From an uncultured Selenomonadaceae bacterium (lineage in GTDB: Bacteria > Bacillota > Negativicutes > Selenomonadales > Selenomonadaceae): 64,000 bases of DNA. Shown one piece after another: positions 1 to 7,687 of this stretch. The translations under genes were made by a program, and so were the position numbers. Below the pieces are notes generated by a model. The model was not told the origin of the DNA. It was given only the letters and a program-made list of their open reading frames with translations, and ran no database searches. The number at the start of each line of letters is the position of its first letter. Positions within the stretch are counted from its first letter, which is position 1. The DNA is taken from contig CACYXR010000003.1 in NCBI GenBank assembly GCA_902778455.1, positions 1-64,000 on the forward strand. The letters are read 5' to 3'.

Positions 1-98
1 GCTACGTCGAGAGGGATTTGACGACGGCAGTCGGAAAAAGATCCGGTAGCGAAATAGTCCAGTGGACTGTTTCGCGGAGGGACTTATTCAGTGGTTCC
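1..98. mobile_element. Right end of a MITE-like element (family A)
   Basis: Only the right part lies in the window. It matches the right end of the complete copy at 29971-30199: both carry GCTACGTCGA, then a shared CGGAAAAAGA stretch, and both end in a terminal repeat of the form GACTTRTTCAGYGKTTCC. The bases just outside the end (99-102) are TTAA, consistent with the 4-bp AT-rich duplications seen at the two complete copies. The element encodes nothing. It supplies the stop codon of the neighbouring Fic gene. Confidence 0.6.
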
Positions 99-1053
99 TT
101 AATGCGCCGCTGTCGTCCATCCTTCTCCAGCATTTCTCTTTCATGAACGCCGCAATCCTGCCGTTATCACGCCCCTCATAATACGCAACAAGCAAGCGTT
201 TGAACTCCGGCACGTCCTTTTCCGGAATCACAAGAAGCCCTGCGGCTTGTCCGATCAGGTAATGGTTGGCGAAGATTACCGCCACACGTTTATTTCCGTC
301 GTTGAAGACCTGCGTCTTCATACAATAAAGGCACAAGCGAATGGCAACCTCGACAGGTTCGCCGCCGTCTGCGGCAATTTGCGCAATGCGCTCTTTGACG
401 TCAAGCTCGATCGGTATCGGGGGGGCATAGGAAGTCCCGCCGATAGTGACCGGCACGCCGCGAATCCGGCCTCCTTCGTTATAGAACCCTTCATTCACGA
501 GCTTTGCGATATGGCAAAGGATATAATAATGCGTTTTCGTCGCGATTACGTCCCGATCCATCACGAATTCCCACGCGTGCTTCAGGTTCAGGATTTTCTG
601 CACGTCGTTGGCGGAAACGCCGCTGACACGCCCATTCTCGATAATATCCTCCGTCTGCGGAAAAGACGTCGCCACGCCCTCCAGCACCGCCTGGTCATAG
701 ATGTTGGCTTTCATATTCGCCCGCGCGAAATCAATATTCAGCAGTACGCGGTCAGACAATTCTTCCGTTGCGTAGCCGAGCTGCGCAAGACGTTTTTCTG
801 CGCGGCGAATTTCCTTTTTCAGCTCTCTGGCTTCTTTTGCATAGCGAAGGAGCGCCGCATGCAGATCGTCCGAGTACACGTCCACATAGGTACTCGTCAG
901 CTTGCCCGCCGCACGCTTTCGGATATACAGATATTTTCCGGCGCCGCGCATTTTGATTTCCGGCGTTCCGTCATAAGGGAGCAGCTTCAGCCGCGCCTGC
1001 AAATCCGCCCGTTGCTGCAAAAGCTCCTGTATCTCCATATGCTCACGATTCAT
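88..1053 (-). CDS. Fic/Doc-family protein with His-to-Gln change in the Fic motif
   Basis: About 321 residues. The N-terminal third is basic and helix-rich and is not part of the Fic fold. A Fic domain follows. Its core motif near residue 248 reads QVFNDGNKR, where canonical Fic enzymes have HPFxDGNGR and Doc has HxFxDANKR. The catalytic His is therefore Gln, and the NKR ending is Doc-like. AMPylation by the usual mechanism is doubtful; I recall related proteins with QxFxDGNKR, so this may be a subfamily trait. ATG at 1053 is chosen over 1059 because GGAGG sits 8 nt upstream of it. The last codons and the stop lie in the target duplication and end of a MITE-like element, so the original C-terminus may have been altered. 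It has its own promoter/operator at 1068-1118. Confidence 0.8.
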   Translation of the reverse strand: MNREHMEIQELLQQRADLQARLKLLPYDGTPEIKMRGAGKYLYIRKRAAGKLTSTYVDVYSDDLHAALLRYAKEARELKKEIRRAEKRLAQLGYATEELSDRVLLNIDFARANMKANIYDQAVLEGVATSFPQTEDIIENGRVSGVSANDVQKILNLKHAWEFVMDRDVIATKTHYYILCHIAKLVNEGFYNEGGRIRGVPVTIGGTSYAPPIPIELDVKERIAQIAADGGEPVEVAIRLCLYCMKTQVFNDGNKRVAVIFANHYLIGQAAGLLVIPEKDVPEFKRLLVAYYEGRDNGRIAAFMKEKCWRRMDDSGALRNH

Positions 1054-1067
1054 CTTCATTTCCTCCG

Positions 1068-1118
1068 ATTGGGGAATTTTTTTCGTTTAATTTTAGCATA
1101 TTGTTCCCCAATTTTCAA
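1068..1118 (-). promoter_or_regulatory. Promoter with inverted-repeat operator for the Fic gene
   Basis: On the minus strand TTGAAA (1113-1118) and TAAAAT (1090-1095) are 17 bp apart. A perfect inverted repeat, ATTGGGGAA (1068-1076) and TTCCCCAAT (1104-1112), has one arm between the -35 and -10 and the other between the -10 and the ribosome binding site. This is the layout of a repressor operator. The same module recurs at 12934-12984. The repressor is unknown. Confidence 0.7.
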
Positions 1119-1141
1119 AAACGGCACTTCTCAAAACGCCA

Positions 1142-1182
1142 AAAAATCCGCCCTCCCACGGAATCTTCCCGTGAAAGGGCGG
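1142..1182 (-). terminator. Rho-independent terminator of the toxin-antitoxin operon
   Basis: It directly follows the toxin stop codon. The stem is CCGCCCT/AGGGCGG, continuing as CACGG/CCGTG across a small internal loop, followed on the minus strand by six T. Nearly identical hairpins occur at 1802-1836 and 13007-13041. Confidence 0.85.
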
Positions 1183-1464
1183 CTATTCATCAAAAATATC
1201 CGAATGGGTTCCGGTATCGGTGAGCGTCAGCGTCAAAATATCGTCCTCGACAAGATAGACCAGCAACCAATCCGGTTGAATATGACATTCACGAAATCCT
1301 TCAAAATCTCCGTGCAATGCATGGTCATGATAATTCGCATCGAGTTTTTCACCATTCCGCAAAACATCGACAACCTCATCCAAAAGGTCCATATTCAGCC
1401 CGCGCTTCTTCGCACGCTTATACCCTTTTTTGTAAGCCGTAGTGAACTTGACGCGGTATTTCAT
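1183..1464 (-). CDS. YafQ-family type II toxin (mRNA interferase)
   Basis: This is a 93-residue RelE/ParE-fold toxin of the YafQ type. YafQ cleaves mRNA on the ribosome. The family's catalytic positions are all present: His48/His51 in HDHALHGD, His61 and Asp65 in ECHIQPD, and His87 and Phe91 in GTHSDIF. The length equals the usual YafQ length. The start codon overlaps the antitoxin stop as ATGA, so the two are translationally coupled. A strong terminator follows at once. The toxin looks intact. The antitoxin and promoter upstream make this a complete, self-regulated module. Confidence 0.9.
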   Translation of the reverse strand: MKYRVKFTTAYKKGYKRAKKRGLNMDLLDEVVDVLRNGEKLDANYHDHALHGDFEGFRECHIQPDWLLVYLVEDDILTLTLTDTGTHSDIFDE

Positions 1465-1736
1465 GCCTCCAACGCCTTCTTCAAGTCGTCCATATTATCA
1501 TAACCTGGAATTTTGGGGTCGCGGGACACACGCCGGGCTTCTGCCATCGCATCCAACGTCTGCTTGCTGTAATGCGGCATTTCTACTGCGAAAGGGAGTC
1601 CTCCACGCAAGACACATTGATGAAGGAACATATTGATTGCCCCGGACATATCCAGCCCGAGATGTGAAAAAAGTTCGGCAGCCTGCCCTTTGATATCGCG
1701 ATCGATCCGTATTTGCGTCGGAACCGTAGCGGCCAT
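1461..1736 (-). CDS. RelB/DinJ-family antitoxin
   Basis: About 91 residues. The N-terminal part (TQIRIDRDIKGQA...LGLDMSGAINMFL) is the ribbon-helix-helix DNA-binding fold of RelB/DinJ antitoxins. The C-terminal tail is the part that normally wraps and blocks the toxin. ATG at 1736 is preferred to 1742 because AGGAGG lies 8 nt upstream of it but only 2 nt upstream of 1742. It overlaps the YafQ toxin by 4 bp. DinJ-type antitoxins usually repress their own promoter. A 13-bp palindrome over the -35 box here is a likely operator. Confidence 0.9.
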   Translation of the reverse strand: MAATVPTQIRIDRDIKGQAAELFSHLGLDMSGAINMFLHQCVLRGGLPFAVEMPHYSKQTLDAMAEARRVSRDPKIPGYDNMDDLKKALEA

Positions 1737-1758
1737 CGCCATCCCCTCCTTTGCGGTA

Positions 1759-1787
1759 ATTATAAATCATTTCATTTACATTGTAAA
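1759..1787 (-). promoter_or_regulatory. Toxin-antitoxin promoter with overlapping palindrome
   Basis: On the minus strand TTTACA (1782-1787) and TATAAT (1759-1764) are 17 bp apart. The perfect palindrome TTTACATTGTAAA (1775-1787) covers the -35 box and is a good candidate for antitoxin binding. Confidence 0.7.
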
Positions 1788-1801
1788 CCGGACAAACAAA
1801 T

Positions 1802-1836
1802 CCGCCCTCCCACGGAAATTTCCCGTGAAAGGGCGG
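1802..1836 (-). terminator. Hairpin, near-identical to the 1148 and 13007 terminators
   Basis: Same stem as at 1148-1182 with a slightly different loop. It separates the distal end of the CRISPR region from the toxin-antitoxin promoter. The downstream T tract is interrupted (ATTTGTTTG), so it may be a weaker terminator. Confidence 0.6.
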
Positions 1837-1858
1837 CTCATCAGACACTATATGCCAT

Positions 1859-1891
1859 ATTTCAATCCATGCCCTCTGTGTGAAGGGCGAA
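1859..1891 (-). repeat. Decayed CRISPR repeat, leader-distal
   Basis: It matches the array repeat at 27 of 33 positions and keeps the ATTTCAATCC end. It lies about 650 bp beyond the last recognised array unit, on the leader-distal side where repeats usually decay. From here to 2143 (over 250 bp) I see no gene, only this relic, a palindromic repeat and a second repeat fragment. Confidence 0.7.
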
Positions 1892-1981
1892 TTAAAGGAC
1901 GCAGCGGATTTTAACTCAAACTTCCCACATGCAAAATCACTCTGAAACTTGATATCACAAAGGAATGCAGGCGGCAACATT

Positions 1982-2033
1982 CCCTTGCCCTCCCCTCTGG
2001 GGAGGGGGGACCGCTTTAGCGGTGGGTGAGGTT
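1982..2033. repeat. Palindromic intergenic repeat (family B, partial)
   Basis: It contains CCCTCCCCTCTGGGGAGGG followed by GACCGCTTTAGCGGTGGGTGAGG. It belongs to the GC-rich family at 13620-13707, 57317-57488, 58404-58519 and 59892-60038. It sits between two CRISPR repeat relics. Confidence 0.6.
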
Positions 2034-2056
2034 TTACGGCACGTTCAAAAAATCAT

Positions 2057-2075
2057 CCTCCGCATGGAGGGCGAC
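2057..2075 (-). repeat. CRISPR repeat fragment
   Basis: Nineteen bases identical to the stem-forming end of the array repeat (CCTCCGCATGGAGGGCGAC). The rest of the repeat is unrecognisable. With the relic at 1859 it shows that the array once reached further. Confidence 0.65.
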
Positions 2076-2143
2076 ACGAGCAGCATATTTCGGATTAAAT
2101 CCAAATCACGCTTCATAGTGCTTCATCCTCTCTCAAAAGCGCT

Positions 2144-2341
2144 TTACTTAGTCTTCCCATATTTCTTAAATATAGCATTCCGTTTTTTTCGAATATACGT
2201 CATAAGTTCACGAAAGTCTTGCGTCTCAGAAGGGTTGTCAAGCACACCCGCTGGCGTTGCATTCTTATATTTTTTTAGAATTTTAAGGCCGCGACGTACT
2301 TCTTTTTTTTGCAAGGATTTTATTTCACTTTCGTAACTCAT
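2144..2341 (-). CDS. Small hypothetical protein beyond the array end
   Basis: 65 residues, strongly basic and helical, with a Lys/Arg-rich C-terminus. I do not recognise it. ATG overlaps the stop of the upstream ORF as ATGA, and GAGGAG lies 8 nt upstream, so it looks translated and coupled. It lies between the CRISPR repeat fragment at 2057 and the first recognised repeat at 2540, and reads in the direction of array transcription. Base composition is AT-richer than the core genes, which suggests foreign origin. A phage-derived or DNA-binding protein is possible but unproven. Confidence 0.5.
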   Translation of the reverse strand: MSYESEIKSLQKKEVRRGLKILKKYKNATPAGVLDNPSETQDFRELMTYIRKKRNAIFKKYGKTK

Positions 2342-2562
2342 AACGGTAGCTCCTCAAACGTAATACCTTTCAGCATTTTTGCTAGGGCGCGCATTGTACG
2401 TAGTTGCGGGTAATCCGCCGAAATATCATTTTCATCATAACCAATTCCACCCATAGTATACGCCTTTTGATAATATCTGTAAATTTCGCTTGGCGTTATT
2501 TTTTCACCACGATAGCTTGTTCTGTATCTACCAAGCCCAATTTCAATCCACGCCCTCCGCAT
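2338..2562 (-). CDS. Small ORF starting inside the first CRISPR repeat, probably 5'-truncated
   Basis: 74 residues if the ATG inside the CRISPR repeat (2560-2562) is used. The first eight residues (MRRAWIEI) are encoded by the repeat, so the natural protein probably began elsewhere and this is a 3' remnant joined to the array. The remaining 66 residues form a plausible soluble protein (EKITPSEIYRYYQKAY...). No good ribosome binding site precedes the ATG. It overlaps the next small gene by 4 bp. I do not recognise the family. An internal Met (MGGIGYDEND) could start a 38-residue product. Confidence 0.35.
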   Translation of the reverse strand: MRRAWIEIGLGRYRTSYRGEKITPSEIYRYYQKAYTMGGIGYDENDISADYPQLRTMRALAKMLKGITFEELPL

Positions 2563-4686
2563 GGAGGGCGACAAGGCCGCATCCGAAAATCCGTTCCCGA
2601 TCTGATTCTATTTCAATCCACGCCCTCCGCATGGAGGGCGACTGCCGGATTCCACAGTCAGATACGACGGACGCTTATTTCAATCCACGCCCTCCGCATG
2701 GAGGGCGACACCACACACACGCGCCGTTGCACGTTACAACGCATTTCAATCCACGCCCTCCACACGGAGGGAGGGCGACAGTTCATCCCAAAAGCTATAC
2801 AGTGAAGTACATCATATTTCAATCCACGCCCTCCATACGGAGGACGACATTCCATACACGGACACCGGCATTGCCATCATCGAATTTCAATCCACGCCCA
2901 CCACACGGAGGGCGACCGCATGTGGCTTTGTACTTACAATATCGTTCCTTTTTTTGTTGCTTCAGCATATTCCTTTTTCATCTTTTCGTATTCTTCCTTG
3001 ACTTCCTTGGGGGCGTCTTCTTGAAGCCCAACACGGAAACCATTTTTATATATCGAGTACTTCATGATTTCATCCCAATACTTTGGTGTAGGTATAGTGG
3101 CGGTCATGATAGTACCTCCTTTTTTACGATCTCCCATATTGCACGTGAAAGAGGATCTGTGGTATATTTCAATCCGTCGCCCTCCGCATGGAGGGCGACT
3201 GCGAACTGGACGCAGGTAGACGCTCACATCGATTTCAATCCACGCCCTCCGCATGGAGGGCGACGGAGGGAATACAATATGAGACAGGTTACTTTAGACA
3301 TTTCAATCCACGCCCTCCGCATGGAGGGCGACGCCGTGACTAGAAATCCTATAGCATCATTGTGCCCATTTCAATCCACGCCCTCCGCATGGAGGGCGAC
3401 GCGATGCCCTGTGCGCTGTCCTTCGGGCAGGGAATATTTCAATCCACGCCCTCCGCATGGAGGGCGACAAGTAGACTTTTCGGGAAACGTCAGTATGAGC
3501 GGATTTCAATCCACGCCCTCCGCATGGAGGGCGACTTCTGATAACGAATTACGGCGCGTCCGCGAAGTTATATTTCAATCCACGCCCTCCGCATGGAGGG
3601 CGACGGCAGCGTCAGACAGTATCCGTTCCCGGAGTAGACATTTCAATCCACGCCCTCCGCATGGAGGGCGACACATATCCGCGCTGATTTGCGTCCTCGC
3701 CTTCGCATTTCAATCCACGCCCTCCGCATGGAGGGCGACCTTTCGGAATTCGTCGATATAATAAATAAGTTTACATTTCAATCCACGCCCTCCGCATGGA
3801 GGGCGACCCGCTGTCGAGGTTGATGTCATGCCCCGGATTGATATTTCAATCCACGCCCTCCGCATGGAGGGCGACTGTTCATATTGCCGCCCCCCTAAAG
3901 CAAAAGCGAGATTTCAATCCACGCCCTCCGCATGGAGGGCGACCTACACAGGCGGCAGCGAAGCCGCAAAAGAGCATATTTCAATCCACGCCCTCCGCAT
4001 GGAGGGCGACCCTGCGCCCGCATAACCATTCTCGTACATACAGCAATTTCAATCCACGCCCTCCGCATGGAGGGCGACCCGCCGCGTCTGCCGCCAAAAG
4101 GCTCGGATTGTCTTATTTCAATCCACGCCCTCCGCATGGAGGGCGACGAAAGCGACGAGGAATGGCTGGCGCGAATCATCGAGATTTCAATCCACGCCCT
4201 CCGCATGGAGGGCGACGAAGCTACGGAACGAATTGAAGATAGCGCGGCAAATTTCAATCCACGCCCTCCGCATGGAGGGCGACTTCGTCCCAAGAATAGC
4301 CAAAAACGCCGTGATCTATTTCAATCCACGCCCTCCGCATGGAGGGCGACGAGCCGCTTTCGATTTCAGATTTTCAAACGTGCAAATTTCAATCCACGCC
4401 CTCCGCATGGAGGGCGACCAAGCTATATGAGCCACGAAGCGGATTTGTGGATATTTCAATCCACGCCCTCCGCATGGAGGGCGACGTCAACCGCCGCCAG
4501 ATACAGCGGGTCAGTCTCGATTTCAATCCACGCCCTCCGCATGGAGGGCGACTTCAAGAGCGCATGACGAAATGCAAGACCTGATATTTCAATCCACGCC
4601 CTCCGCATGGAGGGCGACATTGAAAGGAATGGCTGGGTATGCTGAGCGTTGAAATTTCAATCCACGCCCTCCGCATGGAGGGCGAC
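2540..4686 (-). CRISPR. Type I-C CRISPR array, 29 repeats
   Basis: The repeat on the + strand is ATTTCAATCC, ACGCCCTCC, GCAT, GGAGGGC, GAC (33 bp). Transcribed from the minus strand it starts GTCGCCCTCC and ends GGATTGAAAT, the typical I-C form with a 7-bp stem and tetraloop. Repeats start at 2540, 2610, 2677, 2743, 2816, 2884, 3166, 3232 and on to 4654. Spacers are 32-37 nt. Twenty-four repeats are perfect. Variants cluster at the leader-distal end: 2743 (37 bp with an added GAGG), 2816, 2884 and 3166 (34 bp, altered 5' handle). Between repeats 2884 and 3166 there is a 249-bp segment with a small gene in place of a spacer. Leader and cas2 lie at the 4.7-kb side. Confidence 0.97.
2934..3107 (-). 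CDS. 57-residue ORF embedded in the CRISPR array
   Basis: It occupies most of the 249-bp segment (2917-3165) between two CRISPR repeats. ATG at 3107 is preceded by AAAAAAGGAGGT with 7 nt spacing, one of the best ribosome binding sites in the window, so translation is likely. The product is hydrophilic, has a Tyr-rich N-terminal part (PKYWDEIMKYSIYKNG) and ends in a charged helix (KEVKEEYEKMKKEY). I recognise no family. It reads in the direction of the array, so it would be transcribed within the pre-crRNA. Sequence is AT-richer than the surroundings. The upstream 58 nt could contain an old spacer. Confidence 0.6.
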   Translation of the reverse strand: MTATIPTPKYWDEIMKYSIYKNGFRVGLQEDAPKEVKEEYEKMKKEYAEATKKGTIL

Positions 4687-4807
4687 AGGGTACTATACAA
4701 TCGTTGTCATTCAAAGCTGCGGCGGGCTTTTTTCGCGAACCTCCAAAATCATTCCCTCCTTCCCGCATAAACGCACGCAAATCGTCTATGTTTGCTTCCG
4801 TTTCGCA
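4687..4807 (-). promoter_or_regulatory. CRISPR leader
   Basis: This non-coding stretch lies between cas2 and the first perfect repeat, where a type I-C leader is expected. In array direction it ends with ATGACAACGATTGTATAGTACCC next to the repeat. Its 12-mer AATCGTTGTCAT (4699-4710, + strand) also occurs just upstream of cas3 at 12378-12389. Confidence 0.75.
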
Positions 4808-5098
4808 CTACATGATCAACGTGCCTTCGGCGTCATATCCCGGCTTTGCACCGACATGCTCAACCTTCGACGCATATTGATTGCCCAAATTGTAAAAGCG
4901 AAGGCTGTCTTTCTCCGGATCAATCAATTTTTGCAGTTGATGACGGACTTCCCGGTACTGTGCCTCATCCAAGACGCACTCAAACACCGAATTCTGCACC
5001 CTTTGTCCATGCCTTACGCAGCATTTCGCCACCGAACGCAGTCTTCGCTTTCCTTCGGCCGTTTCCGTATTCACATCATAGGTAATCAAAATCAGCAT
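4808..5098 (-). CDS. cas2: Cas2 adaptation protein
   Basis: 96 residues, the usual Cas2 length. It starts MLILITYDVNTET, with the conserved Asp at position 8 at the end of the first strand of the ferredoxin-like fold. The NSVFEC strand is also typical of I-C Cas2. Cas2 dimers bridge two Cas1 dimers and hold prespacer DNA for integration at the leader-proximal repeat. It is the last gene of the cas operon, 9 bp after cas1. The leader follows at once. Nothing suggests damage. Confidence 0.96.
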   Translation of the reverse strand: MLILITYDVNTETAEGKRRLRSVAKCCVRHGQRVQNSVFECVLDEAQYREVRHQLQKLIDPEKDSLRFYNLGNQYASKVEHVGAKPGYDAEGTLIM

Positions 5099-5107
5099 CG
5101 CTTTCTC

Positions 5108-6139
5108 CTACTTCCACAGAAACGCCGGATATTCCTCCAAGTCGCCGCGCAGATGCCGTGCCAGGAGGAGCGCCTGCACATACGGAACTAACCCCCAATA
5201 AATCTTCTCGCCCAAATACGGATGAGACATCGTATCACGTTTTCGTTCCTGCCATGCTGCCACGACTGCTTTCCTTCCGTCCTCGCTCAACCAGACCACG
5301 CCGTTCTCGCGCTCGTCAAAATCCTTCGGCTTCAGGACGCGGTTATTGATCAAAGTCAGCACGAATCGGTCGGCATACACGGCACGAAGCTCCTCCATCA
5401 GGTCCAGCGCCAAAGACTCCCGCCCCGGCCTGTCGCGATGCAAAAAGCCAACGTACGCATCCAGGCCGACGCTTTCCAAAGCCGACGCACAGTCATGTGC
5501 CAGCATTGTGTAAACGAAGGAGATTGCCGCGTTCACCCGGCCAATCGGCGGACGCTTCCACCGTCCATAAAACGGGAAATCTTCCTTGTTTTGCAGGATC
5601 AGTTCCCCGAACACGGAAAAATACAGCCGCGCCGCATTTCCTTCCACGCCGCGCAAGTCCTCAAGCTGCTCCGCCTGCCTCGCCTCCCGCATGGAGGAAT
5701 GAAGCTCCCGGCTCACTTCCTCCAACGCTTCCACATCCACGCTCATCGGATGGTCGCGTTTCGCGCGTTCCAAGACTGCACGGCTGTTGTATATCTTACC
5801 CACGATAAAGTTCCGCGCAATCCGGCAGCTTTCCGCCTCGTCGTCGGAGACACGGTACTGTTTTTTCCGAAGCAATACGTTGCCTTGGCTCGCGCCGCAG
5901 ACGCGCGCCAGAAATCTTCCGTTTTGCCGCAGAAAGCAAAGCCCGATCTGCCGCTTCGCGCATTCGCCCATCAGCGCGGGGCTCGCTCCGCGAAAGCCGA
6001 AGTACAGGATATTCTCCAACCCCAACAGCGGGACGCGCCCTAATACCTCTTCCTGTCTGTAAATCACGACATTCTCATTTTCCAGCGCTAGGTAGGTATC
6101 GTCTGACAGGACGAACAAAGTATTCAGCAAACGCCGCAT
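5108..6139 (-). CDS. cas1: Cas1 integrase, type I-C
   Basis: 343 residues. The N-terminal beta-rich domain (residues 1-90) is followed by the helical catalytic domain. Metal-binding residues are visible: Glu166 in RGVEGNAARLYF, His234 in GFLHRDRPGR and Asp246 in LALDLMEEL. It catalyses spacer integration with Cas2. Length and motif order match the I-C family (Cas1c). It lies 6 bp after cas4, the usual I-C order cas4-cas1-cas2. The array has many perfect leader-proximal repeats, consistent with recent adaptation activity. Confidence 0.97.
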   Translation of the reverse strand: MRRLLNTLFVLSDDTYLALENENVVIYRQEEVLGRVPLLGLENILYFGFRGASPALMGECAKRQIGLCFLRQNGRFLARVCGASQGNVLLRKKQYRVSDDEAESCRIARNFIVGKIYNSRAVLERAKRDHPMSVDVEALEEVSRELHSSMREARQAEQLEDLRGVEGNAARLYFSVFGELILQNKEDFPFYGRWKRPPIGRVNAAISFVYTMLAHDCASALESVGLDAYVGFLHRDRPGRESLALDLMEELRAVYADRFVLTLINNRVLKPKDFDERENGVVWLSEDGRKAVVAAWQERKRDTMSHPYLGEKIYWGLVPYVQALLLARHLRGDLEEYPAFLWK

Positions 6140-6145
6140 ATCGAA

Positions 6146-6799
6146 TCACTCCAACGCCCGACGGTAATATTCGTCAACGGAAAGCAGCTTCGGCAGCCGA
6201 GGCAGGCAAAGCTCCTTCATCGAGCACGACCGGCACTGCTTTTTCGACTTTGCTTTCGGCGTGTGGCCGCGCCGCGCGTAATCGTGCATCTCGCGGAAAA
6301 CGTCCTGCACCTCTTGCCGGAGCACCTCCGTAACCTCCACTTCTTCCCGCCGTCGAATCTCATCATAGAAAAGATACGCATTCGGCACTTCGCCGCCCAG
6401 CATTTCCTCCAGGCACATTGCCTGTGCGGCAAGCTGCAAGCGGTCACAGTCCTCCGTTTTAGGCTTGCCGCGTTTGTATTCCACGGGAACCGCCTGCCAA
6501 GCCCCCTCCTGCCCGAAAAGCCTCACGCCGTCCGCCTGCCGATGAAACTCCACGACGTCGCATTGCCCCACCGCACCCAAGGTACGGGAGAAAACGCGCA
6601 TCCCCCGCGTCGTCAGAAGGTCTTTCCGTTTTTCCGTGAAGCCTTCGTCATGGCAACGCTCATGCACGATCTTCCCTTCCACGGTACGCAGATTTTCCTT
6701 CCATAGCTGTTCCATGTGAATCAGCGCCCACTGACGGCGGCAGAAGGAAAAGTGCTGGATACCGGAAATCAGCAGGAATTCGTCTTCAGTGTAGGTCAT
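6146..6799 (-). CDS. cas4: Cas4 nuclease, type I-C
   Basis: 217 residues. It carries the RecB-type nuclease residues His46, Asp81, Glu107 and Lys109 (VPVEYKRGK), and four Cys for an iron-sulfur cluster: Cys20 (FSFCRRQW), then Cys189, Cys192 and Cys198 (CRSCSMKELC). Cas4 trims and orients prespacers so that spacers with the right PAM are inserted. It overlaps the cas7 stop by 4 bp and precedes cas1 by 6 bp. The complete cluster ligands argue for an active enzyme. Confidence 0.95.
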   Translation of the reverse strand: MTYTEDEFLLISGIQHFSFCRRQWALIHMEQLWKENLRTVEGKIVHERCHDEGFTEKRKDLLTTRGMRVFSRTLGAVGQCDVVEFHRQADGVRLFGQEGAWQAVPVEYKRGKPKTEDCDRLQLAAQAMCLEEMLGGEVPNAYLFYDEIRRREEVEVTEVLRQEVQDVFREMHDYARRGHTPKAKSKKQCRSCSMKELCLPRLPKLLSVDEYYRRALE

Positions 6800-7686
6800 A
6801 GCATACGCGTACAGGTCACACCCGCGGGCAGATTATCCGTGTCCACTTCGATGCGGTAATCCGAATATGCACGGGCGGGTTTGCTTGCATCAACGCGCTC
6901 CGCCTTGACGCGTTCAAAGAGTTTGTAGGCGGGCGCATTGCCAAGCTCACTGTCATGCTTGAAAACGATAAGCTCGCGTACAGCCATATTGCCTCGCGCC
7001 GCCGAGTGGTCATTCTCAAACATATTGATAATGGCCTGCCACAGCAGTGCAAGATCGTCTTCGCTAAAACCCGTGGTCTTGCGCGCTAAATTCGCGGAAA
7101 CATAGCCTTCTGCCTTGTAAAGCGCATACGGCACAACATATTTGCGCCCCATCTCGGTCTTTTTGTTTTCCGCGTCTTTTTCCGTCGTGATAGCGACACG
7201 AGTAATCCCGATTTCCTGCGGAACAATCGGATCAACGCTGCGGGAGAAACCGAGCTGCACTGGACCTCGCACCTGACCGCAGTTCAGCGCCGCTTTCACA
7301 AAGGTCGTCATGACCGCACCAAAGGTGCGAATATCATAAAAGTTTTGGCACATGAAATCCCGAATTTTGACATCGAGATTTTCGTCCTTTTTCTTCGCTG
7401 CCTTGACGTCTTTTTCATCGACGCCCAAATATTGGTAGGCTTCTTTATCGCTGCGCTCCAACGGCACCCGTTCTTTGATATAGATGCGGAAGCCGGGCTC
7501 CCCTTCTTTTGCGGTTTCAACATAGTTCCTGATCTTACGCTTCAAGCAAACGTCCGTGACAATGCCGTAGCCCGTTTCCTGATCGACGCGCGGCATGTTA
7601 TCCGCGTCGGGATCGCCGTTCGGATTGCCGTTCTCCACATCGAAAAGCACTACAAAGTCGTACCGATTCTTGATTGCCTCTGCCAT
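6796..7686 (-). CDS. cas7: Cas7c (Csd2) backbone subunit of Cascade
   Basis: 296 residues from ATG at 7686, preceded by AAGGAGG at good spacing. A longer in-frame extension upstream overlaps cas8c and is rejected. The start AEAIKNRYDFVVLFDVENGNPNGDPD is typical of Csd2-type Cas7, which polymerises along the crRNA spacer to form the I-C effector backbone. It begins one base after the cas8c stop and overlaps cas4 by 4 bp. Length matches the family. No defects seen. Confidence 0.95.
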   Translation of the reverse strand: MAEAIKNRYDFVVLFDVENGNPNGDPDADNMPRVDQETGYGIVTDVCLKRKIRNYVETAKEGEPGFRIYIKERVPLERSDKEAYQYLGVDEKDVKAAKKKDENLDVKIRDFMCQNFYDIRTFGAVMTTFVKAALNCGQVRGPVQLGFSRSVDPIVPQEIGITRVAITTEKDAENKKTEMGRKYVVPYALYKAEGYVSANLARKTTGFSEDDLALLWQAIINMFENDHSAARGNMAVRELIVFKHDSELGNAPAYKLFERVKAERVDASKPARAYSDYRIEVDTDNLPAGVTCTRML

Positions 7687-7687
7687 T

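Noticed and set aside
247-1503. Plus-strand frame of 418 codons across the Fic and toxin genes
   Set aside because: It is the shadow of the minus-strand Fic and YafQ genes, which have family motifs, ribosome binding sites and promoters.
2934-3107. Calling the array-embedded ORF an anti-CRISPR protein
   Set aside because: Size and location are suggestive, but there is no recognisable anti-CRISPR family and no aca-type helix-turn-helix partner.
2490-4584. Several long open frames on both strands across the array
   Set aside because: They consist of repeated peptides (for example FQSTPSAWRAT and SIHALRMEGD) encoded by the CRISPR repeats and have no ribosome binding sites.
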